From the NCBI RefSeq assembly GCF_014205115.1, contig NZ_JACHMW010000001.1:806001-870000 (forward strand): a stretch of 64,000 nt of DNA, written 5' to 3'. Made by a program: the position numbers and the translations under genes. Each line of letters begins with the position of its first letter. The first letter of the stretch is position 1. The DNA comes from Micrococcus endophyticus. Lineage in GTDB: Bacteria > Actinomycetota > Actinomycetes > Actinomycetales > Micrococcaceae. Shown here piece after piece: positions 40,378-49,775 of this stretch. The notes beneath the pieces were generated by a model, which made no database searches, had not been told where the DNA came from, and worked only from the letters and a program-made list of their open reading frames with translations.

Positions 40378-41025
40378 TCAGTCCGCCGAGGGCTCAGCCG
40401 CGTCGGGGGCGAGGAACCGGTCCCACACCTGGTTCGCCACGGACGCGAGCCGCTCGAGGTCGGCGTCGTTGACGATCACCACGTCCGCGGCGGCCCGCCG
40501 CTGCTCGTCCGTGGCCTGCGCGTCGATGCGCGCCTGGGCGTCCTCGGGGGTCATGCCGCGGTCCTCGACCATGCGGCGCAGGCGCTCCTCCAGGGACGCC
40601 TCCACCACGATGACCAGATCGAACGCGTCCTGCTGGCCCGTCTCCACGAGCAGCGGCACGTCCTGGACCACGACGGCGTCCGGGCCCGCCGCCGCGACGA
40701 TGCGGCGGGCGGCGGCCCGGATCCGGGGGTGCACGATGCGGTTCAGGCGCTGGCGCGCCTGCGGGTCCGAGAACACGATGCGCGCCAGGGCCACGCGGTC
40801 GAGCTCCCCGTCCGAGGAGAGCACCCGGTCGCCGAACTCGTCCTGCACCGCGGCCAGCCCGTCCGTGCCCTTCTCGAGCACGAGCCGGGCCAGGGCGTCG
40901 GAGTCCACGAGCAGCGCGCCGCGCTCCTGGAGCACGCGGGCCACGGCGGACTTGCCGGCGGCGATCCCGCCGGTCAGGCCGACGTGGACGCGGGGGCGGT
41001 CGGCGACGGGGACGGACTCGGTCAT
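40378..41025 (-). CDS. coaE: Dephospho-CoA kinase
   Basis: The 215-residue P-loop kinase catalyses the last step of CoA synthesis. All hallmarks are present: Walker A G16-LTGGIAAGK25-S, D43 in DSDALAR, H99 in NRIVHP, D122-VPLL in the substrate site, and the lid/adenine residues R166 and Q170 (ARIDAQ). ATG at 41025 shares ATGA with the stop of the upstream BCCT-CoaE fusion. The intact residues identify it as the working enzyme and the reference for the two degenerate CoaE-like domains next door. Confidence 0.96.
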   Translation of the reverse strand: MTESVPVADRPRVHVGLTGGIAAGKSAVARVLQERGALLVDSDALARLVLEKGTDGLAAVQDEFGDRVLSSDGELDRVALARIVFSDPQARQRLNRIVHPRIRAAARRIVAAAGPDAVVVQDVPLLVETGQQDAFDLVIVVEASLEERLRRMVEDRGMTPEDAQARIDAQATDEQRRAAADVVIVNDADLERLASVANQVWDRFLAPDAAEPSAD

Positions 41026-43391
41026 GGGCTCACTCCTCGGGCGGCCTCGATCTGAGGCTGGATCTTGGCCTCCCAGTATGCCCGCACGGCCTCGTGCAGG
41101 TCCTCGAGGGTGCCGTCGTTCTCGATCACCGTGTCGGCGATCTCGGCGCGCTCGGCGTCGAGGGCCTCCTCGTCGATGAAGGCCCACGCCTGCTCCCGGG
41201 GCAGGTCGTGGGAGTCCATGAGCCGGGCCACGCGCTGCTCGGCCGGGGCCGAGACGGCGAGCACCTGGTCGAAGTCGCCGGCGGAGCCGGTCTCGGCCAG
41301 CAGCGCCAGGTCCACCACGAGCACGGAGTCCTCGCCGATCGCCCGGGCGCGGCGGTTCGCCTCGTCGCGCACGGCCGGGGAGACGATCTCGTACATGCGG
41401 GTGCGCGCCGTCGTGCTCTCCGCCGTGAGGCGGTTGAGGGTGCGGGCGTCGAGCGTGCCGTCCGCGCGGACGACGTCGTCCCCGAACACCTCGCGCAGCT
41501 CCTCCAGCACCGGGCTGCCGGGCACGAGGATCTCGCCCATGAGGTCGTCGAACTCGACGACGACGGCGCCGAGGCGCTCGAGCTCCTCGCCCACCACGGT
41601 GCGACCCGCGGCGATGCCGCCGGTGAGGCCCACGGTGACGAGGGCCTTCGCGGCCACGGTGCGCTGCTGGTGCCACGTGTTCGGCGTGTGGGTGTCGTGC
41701 TCCGGCTCGGTGCCCACCTCGAACTCGGGGCGGATGACGTAGTCGGACACGTCCACGCCGTCCTCGCGGGCGCGGCGGTGGTACTCCTCCGCCGGCAGCA
41801 CGGGCTTCCACTGGCGGGTGCGCAGGGGGCGGGCCGTGCCCGCGTCCTCGCGCAGCGCCTGCAGCAGCAGGCCCGCCTGGGTGACGGTGATCAGCAGGAT
41901 GGGCAGGCCGATCACGATGATGACCTCCTGCAGCGCGGCCAGGCCGTTCTCGCCGGCGGTGAGGATGATCGCCGCGCAGACGGCGCCGATGGACACCGCC
42001 CAGATCACGGACTGCCGGCGCGGGGCCGGGTCCTCGTGGCCGTTGGCCATGGCGTCCATGACGAGGGCGCCGGAGTCGATGGACGTGATGAAGAACACGG
42101 TGATGACCACGAGCGCGAGGACGGCGGCCACGGTGTAGAGCGGCATCTCCTGCAGGTGCTGGAACAGCGCCGCCTGCACGTTGCCCTCGGTCACGATGGT
42201 CTCGGTGAGGTCGCCGCCCGTGCCCGGCCCGGCGGCCGTGGCGCGGTCCGACTGGAAGGCGGAGTAGCCGTAGATGCCCATCCAGATGATGACGAAGGCC
42301 GTGGGCAGGCCCAGGCCGGCGGCGATGAACGAGCGGATGGTGCGGCCGCGGGAGATCTTCGCGAAGAACATGCCCACGAACGGCGCCCACGTCACGGTCC
42401 AGGCCCAATAGAACACCGTCCAGTCGCCGGACCACTGGCCCGAGTTGTAGGTGTCGTTGAAGGTGGAGAGCATGGGCAGCATGGTCAGGTACTCGCCGAC
42501 GGCCTGCACGGTGCCGCGGATGACGTCCATGCTGGAGACGGCCCACATCATCACGTACACGAGCAGCGCGATGGCCATCAGGATGTTCGCGTAGGACAGG
42601 CGCTTGACGCCCTTGTCCATGCCCGCCAGCACCGAGGCGGTGCCCACGGCCGTGATGACGGCCAGGATCAGCGCCTGCACCCAGCCCGCGACGGGGGTGC
42701 CGAAGACGTAGTTCATGCCGGCGTTGATCTGCAGCGCGCCCAGGCCCACGGAGACGCCGAGGCCGAACACGGTGGAGACCACGGAGACGATGTCGATGGC
42801 CTTGCCGATCGGGCCGTGGATGCGGTCGCCCAGCAGGGGCTGGAAGGCGGAGGACACGCGCGGGGGCAGCTTGCGCTTGTACGTGAAGTAGCCGAAGCAC
42901 AGGCCCGGCACGAGCAGGATCGCCCACATGTGGATGCCGAAGTGGAAGTTGGCGATCGCCATGGCCTGGGAGGCCGCCTGATCGGAGAACGGCTCCGTGC
43001 CGGCCAGCGGCGGGTTGGCGTAGTGGTTCATCGGCTCGGCGATGCCCCAGAACATCAGGACCGCGCCGACGCCGGCGGCGAACATCATGCCGAACCAGGT
43101 CAGGCCCGAGTACTCCGGCACCGCGTCGTCGTCGCCCAGCTTCACCCGGCCGTACCGCGTCACCGCGAGCAGGAGCAGGAAGGCCACGAGGACGGAGAGG
43201 CTGAGCGTGTAGATCCAGCCGGCGTCGTAGCGCAGCCAGCTGGAGACGACGCCGAATCCGGCCTGCACCGGGCCCGGGAACAGGCCCATGGCGAGGGTGA
43301 AGACCACCACGACGGCGGCGGAGCCGAAGAAGATCGCCGGTGTCGTGCGCAGCCCGAGGGCGTCGTGCAGGCGGGTGAGCGGGGATGTCAT
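41022..43391 (-). CDS. BCCT osmolyte transporter fused to CoaE-like domain, copy 1
   Basis: Residues ~1-530 form a 12-helix betaine/carnitine/choline transporter with the family signature WTVFYWAWTVTWAPFVGMF (near residue 325). A charged linker (~530-580) leads to a full CoaE-like domain from residue 588 (GLTGGIAAGRT) to ~775. In that domain the P-loop Lys is Arg597, the NRIVHP His is Ser (EIVSP), DVPLL is DLALL, and the R/Q of the lid are lost, so kinase activity is unlikely. ATG at 43391 follows GGGAG. It overlaps coaE by 4 nt. The fusion is supported by uninterrupted frame and by the paralogue. Confidence 0.92.
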   Translation of the reverse strand: MTSPLTRLHDALGLRTTPAIFFGSAAVVVVFTLAMGLFPGPVQAGFGVVSSWLRYDAGWIYTLSLSVLVAFLLLLAVTRYGRVKLGDDDAVPEYSGLTWFGMMFAAGVGAVLMFWGIAEPMNHYANPPLAGTEPFSDQAASQAMAIANFHFGIHMWAILLVPGLCFGYFTYKRKLPPRVSSAFQPLLGDRIHGPIGKAIDIVSVVSTVFGLGVSVGLGALQINAGMNYVFGTPVAGWVQALILAVITAVGTASVLAGMDKGVKRLSYANILMAIALLVYVMMWAVSSMDVIRGTVQAVGEYLTMLPMLSTFNDTYNSGQWSGDWTVFYWAWTVTWAPFVGMFFAKISRGRTIRSFIAAGLGLPTAFVIIWMGIYGYSAFQSDRATAAGPGTGGDLTETIVTEGNVQAALFQHLQEMPLYTVAAVLALVVITVFFITSIDSGALVMDAMANGHEDPAPRRQSVIWAVSIGAVCAAIILTAGENGLAALQEVIIVIGLPILLITVTQAGLLLQALREDAGTARPLRTRQWKPVLPAEEYHRRAREDGVDVSDYVIRPEFEVGTEPEHDTHTPNTWHQQRTVAAKALVTVGLTGGIAAGRTVVGEELERLGAVVVEFDDLMGEILVPGSPVLEELREVFGDDVVRADGTLDARTLNRLTAESTTARTRMYEIVSPAVRDEANRRARAIGEDSVLVVDLALLAETGSAGDFDQVLAVSAPAEQRVARLMDSHDLPREQAWAFIDEEALDAERAEIADTVIENDGTLEDLHEAVRAYWEAKIQPQIEAARGVSP

Positions 43392-43515
43392 GAGTCTCCC
43401 GGTACGGGGTCGCCGACGCTCCGCGGCGGCCGGTCCAAAGGGCGCGCCGAGGGGCGGGTGCCGTCGGGCACGCGGTCACGACGGTACGGGGACCCCGCCC
43501 CGGGGCGCCACCCGC

Positions 43516-43556
43516 GACCGTCCCCGCTCGCCGCGGCGCGGCGGGCGGGGACGGTC
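43516..43556 (-). terminator. Hairpin terminator between the two BCCT-CoaE genes
   Basis: GACCGTCCCCGC and its complement GCGGGGACGGTC enclose a GC-rich loop just after the stop of copy 2. Copy 1 therefore probably has its own promoter in 43392-43515, where no clear -10 was found. Confidence 0.7.
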
Positions 43557-43560
43557 CGGG

Positions 43561-45945
43561 TCAGCCGGCGGAGGCGGGGTCCGGGGCGCCGGCCGCGCTC
43601 GCGCGCGCCGGCTCCACGACCTCGTCCCACCAGTCCCGGACGGAGCGCTCCAGCTCGGCCCGGTCCCCCTCGTTGGCCAGCACGGTGTGCGTGCCGCCCA
43701 GCGCGGGGCGGCGCTGCTCGTCCGCGTCCACCTCGGCCCACGCCTGCTCGCGGTCCAGCCCGCGCTCGTCCATGAGCCGGGCCACGCGGACCTCGGCGGG
43801 GGCGAGGACCTCGAGCACCTGGTCGAAGTCGCGGACGTCGGCGGCGTCGACCAGCAGGGCGAGGTCCACCACCAGGACGGACGACTCGCCGGCGTCCGTG
43901 GCGCGGCGGTCGGCCTCGGCGCGGACCACGGGGGCCACCACCTCGTGGAGGCGGGTGCGCGCGGCCGGGGACTCCGCGGTCAGGGCGTCGAGCGCGAGCC
44001 AGTCGACGGTGCCGTCGTCGGCCACCACCTCGGCCGTGAAGACGTCCCGCAGCTCGTCCACGGCCGGGTGGCCGGGCACGAGGATCTCGCGCATGAGGTC
44101 GTCGTAGTCCACGACGACGGCGCCGAGCCGCTCGAACTCCGCGGCCACGGCCGACTTGCCGGAGGCCACGCCGCCGGTGAGGCCGACGGACACAGCCGCG
44201 CGGCGGGCCGCCGACTGCTGGGCGTGCCACGTGTTGGGCGTGTGGGTCTCGTACTCGGGCTCGGTGCCGACCTCGAACTCCGGACGGATGGCGTACTCCT
44301 CCCGGACGGTGGCGTCCTCGCGGGCGCGGCGGTGGTACTCCTCCGGGGGCAGCACGCGCTTCCACTGGCGGGTGCGCAGGGGCCGGGCCGCGCCGGCGTC
44401 CTCGCGCAGGGCCTGGAGCAGCAGCAGCGCCTGCAGGACGGTGAGGACCATGACAGGGAAGCCGATCACGATGATGACCTCCTGGAGCGCGTTCAGCCCG
44501 TCGTCGCCCGCGGTGACGATGATCGCGGTGCAGACCGCGCCGACGGAGACGCCCCAGAACACGCGCTGGCGGCGCGGTGCGAGGTCCTCGTGGCCGTTGG
44601 CCATGGCGTCCATGACGAGCGCGCCCGAGTCGATGGAGGTGACGAAGAAGATCACGATGACGATCAGCGCGAGGACGGCGATCGGCAGGTACAGCGGCAT
44701 CTCCTGCAGGAACCGGAACAGGGCGACCTGCACGTTCCCCTCCACCGCGATGGTCTGCGCGAGCGGCCCGCCGGTGCCCGCCTCCGGGGCGGCGGCGCGG
44801 TCCGCGAAGATCGCGGAGTAGCCGTAGACGCCCATCCACACGATCACGAACGCCGTGGGCAGGCCCAGGGAGGCGAACACGAACTCGCGGATGGTGCGGC
44901 CGCGGGAGATGCGGGCCACGAACATGCCCACGAACGGGGCCCAGGACACAGTCCAGGCCCAGTAGAAGACAGTCCAGTCGCCGGACCAGGTGCCGCCGCC
45001 GAGGGTGTCGTTGAAGGTGGTGAGCAGCGGCAGGGCGCCGAGGTATCGGCCGAAGGACTCGATGACGCCCCGGACCACGTCCATGCTGGAGGCGGCCCAC
45101 ATCAGGACCCAGAGCATCAGCGCGACGGCCAGGACGATGTTGAGGTAGGACAGGCGCTTGACGCCCTTGTCCAGGCCCGCCAGGGCGGAGGCGACGGCCA
45201 CGGCCGTGATGACGGCCAGGATCAGGGCCTGCACCCAGCCGGCCACCGGCACGCCGACCACGTAGTTGACGCCCGCGTTGATCTGCAGGGCGCCCAGGCC
45301 CGTGGACACGCCCATGCCGAAGACCGTGGAGACGATCGCGATGACGTCGATGGTCTTGCCGATGGGGCCGTGGATCCGGTCCCCCAGGAGCGGCTGGAAG
45401 GCGGAGGACACGCGCGGGGGCAGGTTCCGCTTGTACGTGAAGTAGCCGAAGCACAGGCCCGGGACCACGAGGATGGCCCACATGTGCAGGCCAAAGTGGA
45501 AGTTGGCGATGTTCAGCGCCTGCACCGCGGCCTGGTCCGAATACGGCTCGGTCCCCTCCAGCGGCGGCAGCGCGTAGTGGGTCATGGGCTCGGCGATGCC
45601 CCAGAACATGAGCACGGCGCCGACGCCGGCGGCGAACATCATGCCGAACCAGGCGAGCCCGGAGTACTCGGGCGAGGCATCGTCGTCGCCGAGCCTGACG
45701 CGGCCGTAGCGCGAGACCGCGAGGATCAGGCAGACGGCCAGCAGGAGCGTGGCGGCGAGGGTGTAGAACCAGCCGACGTCGTAGCGCAGCCAGTGCGCCG
45801 CGGCGCCGAAGACCGCCTGGACGGGGCCGGGGAAGAGGCCCATCGCGACGGTGAAGAGGATGATGACGGCGGCGGCGGAGAAGAACACCGCGGGCGAGGT
45901 GCGCAGCCCCAGCCGGTCATGGAGACGGGTGAGCAGTGAGTTCAC
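43561..45945 (-). CDS. BCCT osmolyte transporter fused to CoaE-like domain, copy 2
   Basis: The 794-residue protein is a tandem paralogue of copy 1, with the same layout: a 12-helix BCCT transporter with signature WTVFYWAWTVSWAPFVGMF, a linker, and a CoaE-like domain also starting at residue 588. Here Walker A is intact (GLTGGVASGK597S), but the His of NRIVHP is Ala (EVVAP), DVPLL is DLALL, and the lid R/Q are missing. It could bind nucleotide without acting as a kinase. The C-terminal ~20 residues are Ala/Pro-rich. The start is GTG at 45945, with weak SD. It likely imports glycine betaine-type solutes; this is inference. Confidence 0.92.
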   Translation of the reverse strand: MNSLLTRLHDRLGLRTSPAVFFSAAAVIILFTVAMGLFPGPVQAVFGAAAHWLRYDVGWFYTLAATLLLAVCLILAVSRYGRVRLGDDDASPEYSGLAWFGMMFAAGVGAVLMFWGIAEPMTHYALPPLEGTEPYSDQAAVQALNIANFHFGLHMWAILVVPGLCFGYFTYKRNLPPRVSSAFQPLLGDRIHGPIGKTIDVIAIVSTVFGMGVSTGLGALQINAGVNYVVGVPVAGWVQALILAVITAVAVASALAGLDKGVKRLSYLNIVLAVALMLWVLMWAASSMDVVRGVIESFGRYLGALPLLTTFNDTLGGGTWSGDWTVFYWAWTVSWAPFVGMFVARISRGRTIREFVFASLGLPTAFVIVWMGVYGYSAIFADRAAAPEAGTGGPLAQTIAVEGNVQVALFRFLQEMPLYLPIAVLALIVIVIFFVTSIDSGALVMDAMANGHEDLAPRRQRVFWGVSVGAVCTAIIVTAGDDGLNALQEVIIVIGFPVMVLTVLQALLLLQALREDAGAARPLRTRQWKRVLPPEEYHRRAREDATVREEYAIRPEFEVGTEPEYETHTPNTWHAQQSAARRAAVSVGLTGGVASGKSAVAAEFERLGAVVVDYDDLMREILVPGHPAVDELRDVFTAEVVADDGTVDWLALDALTAESPAARTRLHEVVAPVVRAEADRRATDAGESSVLVVDLALLVDAADVRDFDQVLEVLAPAEVRVARLMDERGLDREQAWAEVDADEQRRPALGGTHTVLANEGDRAELERSVRDWWDEVVEPARASAAGAPDPASAG

Positions 45946-46104
45946 GTGAGATCACTTCGGGTCGGAGACGAAGCCCCCGGGGCCGTTCCAACGGGCCTCC
46001 GCAGGCTCCTGTGCCCGTGATGGCACGGCGAGCGACTCTACCGGAAGCGGTCATCGGCGCCCCCGCCCGCCCCCGCGGTCGCCGCCCGCCGGCGCGACCG
46101 CGTC

Positions 46105-46110
46105 TACGCT
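46105..46110 (+). promoter_or_regulatory. Candidate leaderless -10 box for the YigZ-family gene
   Basis: TACGCT is followed by 7 nt (GGGACGC) and ATG at 46118, with no SD. The 172-nt divergent region 45946-46117 otherwise shows no clear operator. Confidence 0.55.
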
Positions 46111-46117
46111 GGGACGC

Positions 46118-46807
46118 ATGTCCGCCCCGCCCGCCCGCTGCACCGTCCTGCCGCGCCTCGCCGCCGGGGAGGACGGCTGGATCGTCCACGAGCTGGAGGT
46201 GCGCCGCAGCCGGTTCCTCACCGTCCTGGGGCGCGTCGCGGACGAGGCGCAGGCGCGCGCCATGATCGCCGCGCTGCGCCGCCGCCACCACGACGCCCGA
46301 CACGTGTGCAGCGCGTTCGTGCTCGGCCCGGAGCGCTCCGTCGCCCGGTCCTCGGACGACGGCGAGCCGGCCGGCACCGCGGGGACGCCGATGCTGGAAG
46401 CCCTCACGGCGCGCGAGACCGCGCCCGGGCGCACCGACCTGACGGACGTGTGCGCCGTCGTCGTGCGGTGGTTCGGCGGCGTGAAGCTGGGGGCCGGCGG
46501 ACTGGTGCGGGCCTACTCCGAGTCCGTCTCCGCCGCCCTGGACACCACGCCGCTCGTGACGCGCTCGCGCCGGGCGCTCCTCGCCGTCGACGCGCCCCAC
46601 GCGCAGGCCGGGCGCTGGGAGAACGAGCTGCGGGCCGCCGGCGTCGCCGTCCTCGACGCCGGCTACGGCGCCGCGGGCGTGCGCCTGCGGGTGGGCGTCC
46701 CCGACTCGGACACGCAGCGGGCGGCCTTCGCCGCGCGCCTCGCGGACATCACCGCCGGCACCGGGCGCGCCGAGCCGATCGGAACGGAGTGGATCGACCA
46801 TGACTGA
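46118..46807 (+). CDS. YigZ/IMPACT-family protein (UPF0029)
   Basis: The 229-residue protein has the IMPACT domain signature: RSRFL near residue 30, the SSDDGEPAGTAG motif near 85 and VVVRWFGGVKLGAGGLVRAY near 115. Proteins of this family bind nucleic acid or ribosomes and in eukaryotes affect translation control; in bacteria the role is unclear. It overlaps the methyltransferase downstream by 8 nt, so the two are one unit, both plausibly linked to translation. Confidence 0.9.
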   Translation: MSAPPARCTVLPRLAAGEDGWIVHELEVRRSRFLTVLGRVADEAQARAMIAALRRRHHDARHVCSAFVLGPERSVARSSDDGEPAGTAGTPMLEALTARETAPGRTDLTDVCAVVVRWFGGVKLGAGGLVRAYSESVSAALDTTPLVTRSRRALLAVDAPHAQAGRWENELRAAGVAVLDAGYGAAGVRLRVGVPDSDTQRAAFAARLADITAGTGRAEPIGTEWIDHD

Positions 46808-48017
46808 GCCCCTGGCCCCGGGGGTCACCCCGGACGTCGCCCTGGGCGGGCTGCCGACCTCGCTGACCGAGGGCGTGGACCTCGGCGCCCTCTCCCGCTG
46901 GCCGCTGCCCGCCGAGGAAGGCCGGCAGGCGCACGACGCCGCCGACCTGCTGCTGCTCGACACGCTGGCCGGGTGGATCGCGTGCGGCCACTCCCCCGGG
47001 CCCGTCGCCGTCCTCGACGACCGCCACGGCGCCCTCACCCTGCCGCTGCTCGCCGCCGGGCACGACGTGCGCGTGCACCAGGACGAGGCCTCGCACGAGC
47101 GCTCCCTCGACGCCAACCTCGACGCGTGGCGCCGGGCCGGACGCTTCGGCCCCGACGCCGGGACGGTGCACCGCGCCGCCGCCCCCGAGGACGCGGTGCG
47201 CGGGGCCCGCACGGTGCTGCTGCCCCTGCCGCGGTCCCTCGACGAGCTCGACCGCCTCGCGCGGATCGCCGCCCGGGAGGCCGACCCCGGCGTCGTGCTG
47301 CTCGCCGCCGGGCGGGACAAGCACATGAGCCCGCGGATGAACGCGGTCCTCGGGGCCGCGTTCGCGGACGTGGTGGCCGGCCGCGGCCGCCGCAAGGCCC
47401 GCGTCCTCACCGCCCGCGGCCCCCGCCCCGACGTCGCGCCCCGCCCCGCCGAGGAAACCGAGCGCGACGTCCCGGGCCTGGGCCGGCTGCGCCTGGTCGC
47501 CCATGCCGGCACCTTCGGCGGGGCCGCCGCCGACCCCGGCTCCCGGCTGCTGCTGGCGGCGCTGGCCGAGGAGCCGCGCCCGCCCGGACGCGTCGTGGAC
47601 CTGGGCTGCGGCAACGGCCTGCTCGGCGTGGGGGCGGCGCGGCTGTGGCCGCACGTGCGCGTCCTGGCCACGGACCAGTCCGCGGTGGCGGTCGCCTCCA
47701 CGCTCGCCACCGCGCGGGCCAACGGCGTCGCCGACCGGCTCGAGGCCGTCCGGGACGACGCCCTCGCCGGCCGGCCGGACGCCTCGGAGGAGTGCATCCT
47801 GCTCAACCCGCCGTTCCACGACGGCAACGCGGTGGACCCCGCCGTGGCGCACCGCCTGGTCGCCGCGGCGGCCCGCGTGCTGGCCCCGGGCGGGCGCCTG
47901 TGGTGCGTGTGGAACTCCCACCTGCGCCACCGCCCCGTGCTTGAGGCCGAGGTGGGCCCCACGCGCCAGGTCGCCCGAGACCGCACCTTCACCGTGACGG
48001 TCTCCACCCGCCGCTGA
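46800..48017 (+). CDS. Class I rRNA methyltransferase, RlmG/RsmC-like
   Basis: The 405-residue protein has the two-domain layout of RlmG/RsmC: an N-terminal degenerate methyltransferase-like half and a C-terminal catalytic half with SAM-binding motif VVDLGCGNGLLG (near 267) and the N-methylation motif NPPF (near 338). These enzymes make m2G in 16S or 23S rRNA; which target cannot be decided by eye. It is co-translated with the YigZ gene and ends at a strong terminator. Confidence 0.88.
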   Translation: MTEPLAPGVTPDVALGGLPTSLTEGVDLGALSRWPLPAEEGRQAHDAADLLLLDTLAGWIACGHSPGPVAVLDDRHGALTLPLLAAGHDVRVHQDEASHERSLDANLDAWRRAGRFGPDAGTVHRAAAPEDAVRGARTVLLPLPRSLDELDRLARIAAREADPGVVLLAAGRDKHMSPRMNAVLGAAFADVVAGRGRRKARVLTARGPRPDVAPRPAEETERDVPGLGRLRLVAHAGTFGGAAADPGSRLLLAALAEEPRPPGRVVDLGCGNGLLGVGAARLWPHVRVLATDQSAVAVASTLATARANGVADRLEAVRDDALAGRPDASEECILLNPPFHDGNAVDPAVAHRLVAAAARVLAPGGRLWCVWNSHLRHRPVLEAEVGPTRQVARDRTFTVTVSTRR

Positions 48018-48095
48018 CGGGCCCGCGCCCCGTCGGGCCGACGTCCGGGTCGGCCGGGCAGGCCCGGCGCGGTCCGCAGACCCACCCGCAGACGA

Positions 48096-48134
48096 CGACG
48101 CCCCGCCCCTCCGTGCAGGAGGGGCGGGGCGTCG
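48096..48134. terminator. Bidirectional hairpin terminator
   Basis: A perfect 17-bp GC stem (CGACGCCCCGCCCCTCC and its complement) with loop GTGCA sits between the methyltransferase and rpsA, which converge. Confidence 0.88.
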
Positions 48135-48175
48135 GGATGCGTCACCGACCGTCAACGACGGTCAGGCGACGGCAC

Positions 48176-49633
48176 TCAGTTGCCGGTGAGCTTCTCGCGC
48201 AGGGCGGCGAGGGCCTCGTCCGAGGCCAGGGTGCCGCCGTCCGAGGCCGGGGCCTCGGAGGAGTAGGACGAGCCGCCCATGCCCGCACCGGTGTCGGCGC
48301 CGGCGTTGGCCTCCTCCTCGAAGGAGCGGCGCACCTGCTCCTTGTGCTGCTCCCAGCGGGACTGGGCGTCGGCGTACTGCTGCTCCCAGGCGGCGCGCTC
48401 GGACTCGAAGCCCTCCATCCACTCGTTGGACTCGACGTCGAAGCCCTCGGGGTACTTGTAGTTGCCCTCCTCGTCGTACTCCGCGGCCATGCCGTAGAGC
48501 GCCGGGTCGAACTCGGTGCCCTCGGGGTCCACGCCCTCGTTGGCCTGCTTGAGGGACAGGGAGATGCGGCGACGCTCGAGGTCGATGTCGATGACCTTGA
48601 CGAACAGCTCGTCGTTGACCGACACGACCTGCTCGGCGGTGTCGATGTGGCGGGAGGCCAGCTCGGAGATGTGCACGAGGCCCTCGATGCCGTCCTCGAC
48701 GCGCACGAACGCGCCGAAGGGCACCAGCTTGGTGACCTTGCCCGGCACGACCTGGCCGAGGGCGTGGGTGCGGGCGAAGAGCTGCCACGGGTCCTCCTGG
48801 GTCGCCTTCAGCGACAGGGAGACACGCTCGCGGTCCATGTCCACCTCGAGGACCTCGACGGTGACCTCCTGGCCCACCTCGACGACCTCGGACGGGTGGT
48901 CGATGTGCTTCCAGGACAGCTCGGAGACGTGCACGAGGCCGTCCACGCCGCCCAGGTCGACGAAGGCGCCGAAGTTGACGATGGAGGACACGGTGCCGTT
49001 GCGGACCTGGCCCTTCTCCAGCTTGTGGAGGAAGTTGGAGCGGACCTCGGACTGGGTCTGCTCGAGCCAGGCGCGGCGGGAAAGCACCACGTTGTTGCGG
49101 TTCTTGTCCAGCTCGATGATCTTCGCCTCGAGCTTCTGGCCGATGTAGGGGGCCAGGTCGCGCACGCGGCGCATCTCGACGAGCGAGGCCGGGAGGAAGC
49201 CGCGCAGGCCGATGTCCAGGATGAGGCCGCCCTTGACGACCTCGATGACGGTGCCCTCGACGACGCCGTCCTCCTCCTTGATCTTCTCGATGTCGCCCCA
49301 GGCGCGCTCGTACTGGGCGCGCTTCTTCGAGAGGATCAGGCGACCCTCCTTGTCCTCCTTGGTGAGGACCAGGGCCTCGACGGTGTCGCCCACGGCCACG
49401 ACCTCGTCCGGGTCCACGTCGTGCTTGATGGACAGCTCGCGGGACGGGATGACGCCCTCGGTCTTGTAGCCGATGTCGAGCAGGACCTCGTCGCGGTCCA
49501 CCTTGACGACGGTGCCCTCGACGAGGTCGCCATCGTTGAAGTACTTGATGGTCGCGTCGATGGCGGCGAGCAGGTCCTCGGCGGTGCCGATGTCGTTGAT
49601 GGCGACCTGCGGGGCGTTGGAAGTGGTGGTCAT
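48176..49633 (-). CDS. rpsA: 30S ribosomal protein S1
   Basis: The 485-residue protein has four S1 RNA-binding repeats (around residues 35-105, 120-190, 205-275 and 290-360, with the typical VxGxVxxxxxxGAFVDL pattern) and an acidic, disordered C-terminal tail. This is the usual actinobacterial four-repeat form, shorter than the six-repeat E. coli S1. It helps mRNA bind to the 30S subunit; with many leaderless candidates here its role may be reduced for those genes. ATG at 49633 has GGAG about 11 nt upstream in a ~130-nt leader. Confidence 0.97.
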   Translation of the reverse strand: MTTTSNAPQVAINDIGTAEDLLAAIDATIKYFNDGDLVEGTVVKVDRDEVLLDIGYKTEGVIPSRELSIKHDVDPDEVVAVGDTVEALVLTKEDKEGRLILSKKRAQYERAWGDIEKIKEEDGVVEGTVIEVVKGGLILDIGLRGFLPASLVEMRRVRDLAPYIGQKLEAKIIELDKNRNNVVLSRRAWLEQTQSEVRSNFLHKLEKGQVRNGTVSSIVNFGAFVDLGGVDGLVHVSELSWKHIDHPSEVVEVGQEVTVEVLEVDMDRERVSLSLKATQEDPWQLFARTHALGQVVPGKVTKLVPFGAFVRVEDGIEGLVHISELASRHIDTAEQVVSVNDELFVKVIDIDLERRRISLSLKQANEGVDPEGTEFDPALYGMAAEYDEEGNYKYPEGFDVESNEWMEGFESERAAWEQQYADAQSRWEQHKEQVRRSFEEEANAGADTGAGMGGSSYSSEAPASDGGTLASDEALAALREKLTGN

Positions 49634-49769
49634 GTAGGAGGGACTCCGTTGGGATCAGGGGTCACGCCGGGATCCATGCCGTCGGGCGACGGCGTCCGGG
49701 CGCCTCAGGCGCCCCACCCGGCGTGGGTCGTGATGGACATGTTTCAAGTGCGCACGAATGTGCTCGACC

Positions 49770-49775
49770 AGCGTA
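49770..49775 (-). promoter_or_regulatory. Candidate -10 box for rpsA
   Basis: TACGCT on the minus strand (within TGATACGCTGG) would start transcription near 49763, leaving a leader of about 130 nt before rpsA. It directly follows the stop of the upstream acetyltransferase gene. Confidence 0.5.

Noticed and set aside
41022-43391. BCCT-CoaE fusion as a frameshift or misassembly artefact next to coaE
   Set aside because: Two separate paralogues show the same fusion point at residue 588 with diverged sequence, which an error would not produce.
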